A DNA stretch of 6,830 nt, taken from positions 1-6,830 of the forward strand of contig CATPAW010000204.1 in the NCBI GenBank assembly GCA_955652255.1, read 5' to 3'. Within the stretch, counting starts at the first letter, position 1. Each line of letters starts with the position of its first letter. The notes beneath the pieces were generated by a model, which saw nothing but the letters and a program-made list of their open reading frames with translations, did not search any database and was not told the origin of the DNA. Shown here piece after piece: positions 6,216 to 6,830 of the stretch. Source of the stretch: an uncultured Chthoniobacterales bacterium (GTDB lineage Bacteria > Verrucomicrobiota > Verrucomicrobiia > Chthoniobacterales > UBA10450). The translations under genes and the position numbers were made by a program.

Positions 6216-6716
6216 CTATTCTTCGCCGTCGAAGTAATCTGTTTCTATTCCTTTTATGATTACGTCGGCCATTCCTTCTTTGATAACCGCCCATTTGCCG
6301 CTGTCTGGGTAATAACAAGAATCTCCGCCGCGTCCGCCACTGCGCGGGTTATCCGCGATGACATAGTAAACCAAATCGTCATCGCCCGCGTTGCTGAGTT
6401 GATGAGCTTCGCCCGGCTGAAAGAAAAACGCGTCGCCCGCGGTTACGATTGTCGATCCATCCTTGTCGCGAACACTGCCGCGACCGGCGACGAAGAGATA
6501 AAGTTCCGATTCGGCTAAGTGCGAGTGATACGGGCAATACGATTTCCCTTTCGGAATCCGCACCAGCGCCAGATCAAAGGGATGGCGCTTCGCCAGATCG
6601 AGCGAGTCCACTTCCCGGCCGAGCGCGATCGAAATATCTTTCACGAACTTGTGAAACTTGCCCTTCGGCGACTTTCGTTCCTGCTCGGGAATGTCTTTCA
6701 GATTCACTTTGCGCAT
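6216..6716 (-). CDS. Cupin domain protein (COG3837-like)
   Basis: A 166-residue cytoplasmic protein with one cupin barrel in the middle. After an N-terminal helix-rich stretch (1-44), HPFDLALVRIPKGKSYCPYHSH (45-66) leads into the first motif with His64, His66 and Glu71, and GDAFFFQPGEAHQLSN (94-109) carries His105. The line LVYYVIADNPRSG and the tail CYYPDSGKW match a family often called cupin or mannose-6-phosphate isomerase-like, but there is no isomerase evidence here and the protein is far too short for that enzyme. The likely ligand is a small polar metabolite or metal (inference). The start ATG at 6716 is 6 bases after the stop of the gene at the right edge, so the two are probably cotranscribed. 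The nearest AGGAG is 17 bases or more upstream, within the previous gene's end. Confidence 0.88.
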   Translation of the reverse strand: MRKVNLKDIPEQERKSPKGKFHKFVKDISIALGREVDSLDLAKRHPFDLALVRIPKGKSYCPYHSHLAESELYLFVAGRGSVRDKDGSTIVTAGDAFFFQPGEAHQLSNAGDDDLVYYVIADNPRSGGRGGDSCYYPDSGKWAVIKEGMADVIIKGIETDYFDGEE

Positions 6717-6722
6717 GGAAAC

Positions 6723-6830
6723 TCAGACTTTGTACTCCTGTTTAATAAGCTGAAAAAGCCATTCCCGCTCAACTTCCATTAGTCCTCTGCCAATGTCGAT
6801 TCTTTCGGTCGCATGATCGAGCGTCAAACG
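6723..6830 (-). CDS. C-terminal end of an unrecognised gene, cut by the right edge
   Basis: The minus-strand frame is open from the window edge to TGA at 6723-6725 and gives 35 residues, including ERIDIGRGLMEVEREWLF and ending QLIKQEYKV. The composition is that of an amphipathic helical C-terminus and reads as real protein. I cannot name the family. Its stop is 6 bases before the cupin start, which points to an operon whose earlier genes lie to the right of the window. Confidence 0.6.
   Translation of the reverse strand, partial: RLTLDHATERIDIGRGLMEVEREWLFQLIKQEYKV

Noticed and set aside
6074..6259. Plus-strand 61-codon frame in the cupin gap
   Set aside because: It is read through the inverted repeat pair and yields the repeat-derived CHSKRSRGIS type peptide, a known kind of false gene.
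5697..6830. Toxin-antitoxin or defence system among the small minus-strand genes
   Set aside because: The two small proteins are clear cupins with metal ligands and no toxin, nuclease or DNA-binding motif is present.

Overview
The window reads as an ordinary chromosomal stretch of a free-living Gram-negative bacterium with moderate to high GC. The best guess is a soil Verrucomicrobium (Spartobacteria/Chthoniobacterales type) or a near relative. This rests on inference: a SufS-SufU pair, a LolC/E-type permease (an outer-membrane lipoprotein system), Shine-Dalgarno sequences that are mostly weak, and intergenic hairpin repeats of the kind that litter such genomes. No phage, insertion sequence, CRISPR, tRNA or rRNA is visible.

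Left part (1-2212, + strand): sufS (cysteine desulfurase, GTG start) overlaps sufU (Fe-S scaffold/sulfur acceptor) by an ATGA junction. A DUF2237 protein with seven cysteines follows 33 bases later. SufS takes sulfur from cysteine and passes it to SufU for cluster assembly. The SufBCD genes are not in the window and may lie to the left.

Middle (2236-4770): a secreted, probably lipocalin-like protein on the minus strand, with a textbook ribosome binding site, is divergent from a LolC/LolE-family permease on the plus strand (TTG start). The permease has no LolD ATPase beside it. Two short related palindromes sit just behind the permease stop, ahead of the convergent SLOG-fold gene (putative molybdenum-carrier family).

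Right part (4288-6830, all minus strand): in transcription order, a gene cut by the right edge, a cupin 6 bases after it, a second cupin, a YhhQ-type queuosine precursor transporter and the SLOG protein. A dispersed repeat sits in the cupin-cupin gap as an inverted pair and again between the first cupin and yhhQ. Its arms differ by paired, compensating changes, so the hairpin itself appears to be conserved. One copy reaches into the annotated start of yhhQ.

I see no convincing new multi-gene system. The points most worth a second look are the covarying hairpin repeat, the DUF2237-suf neighbourhood, the isolated LolC/E permease and the twin cupins.
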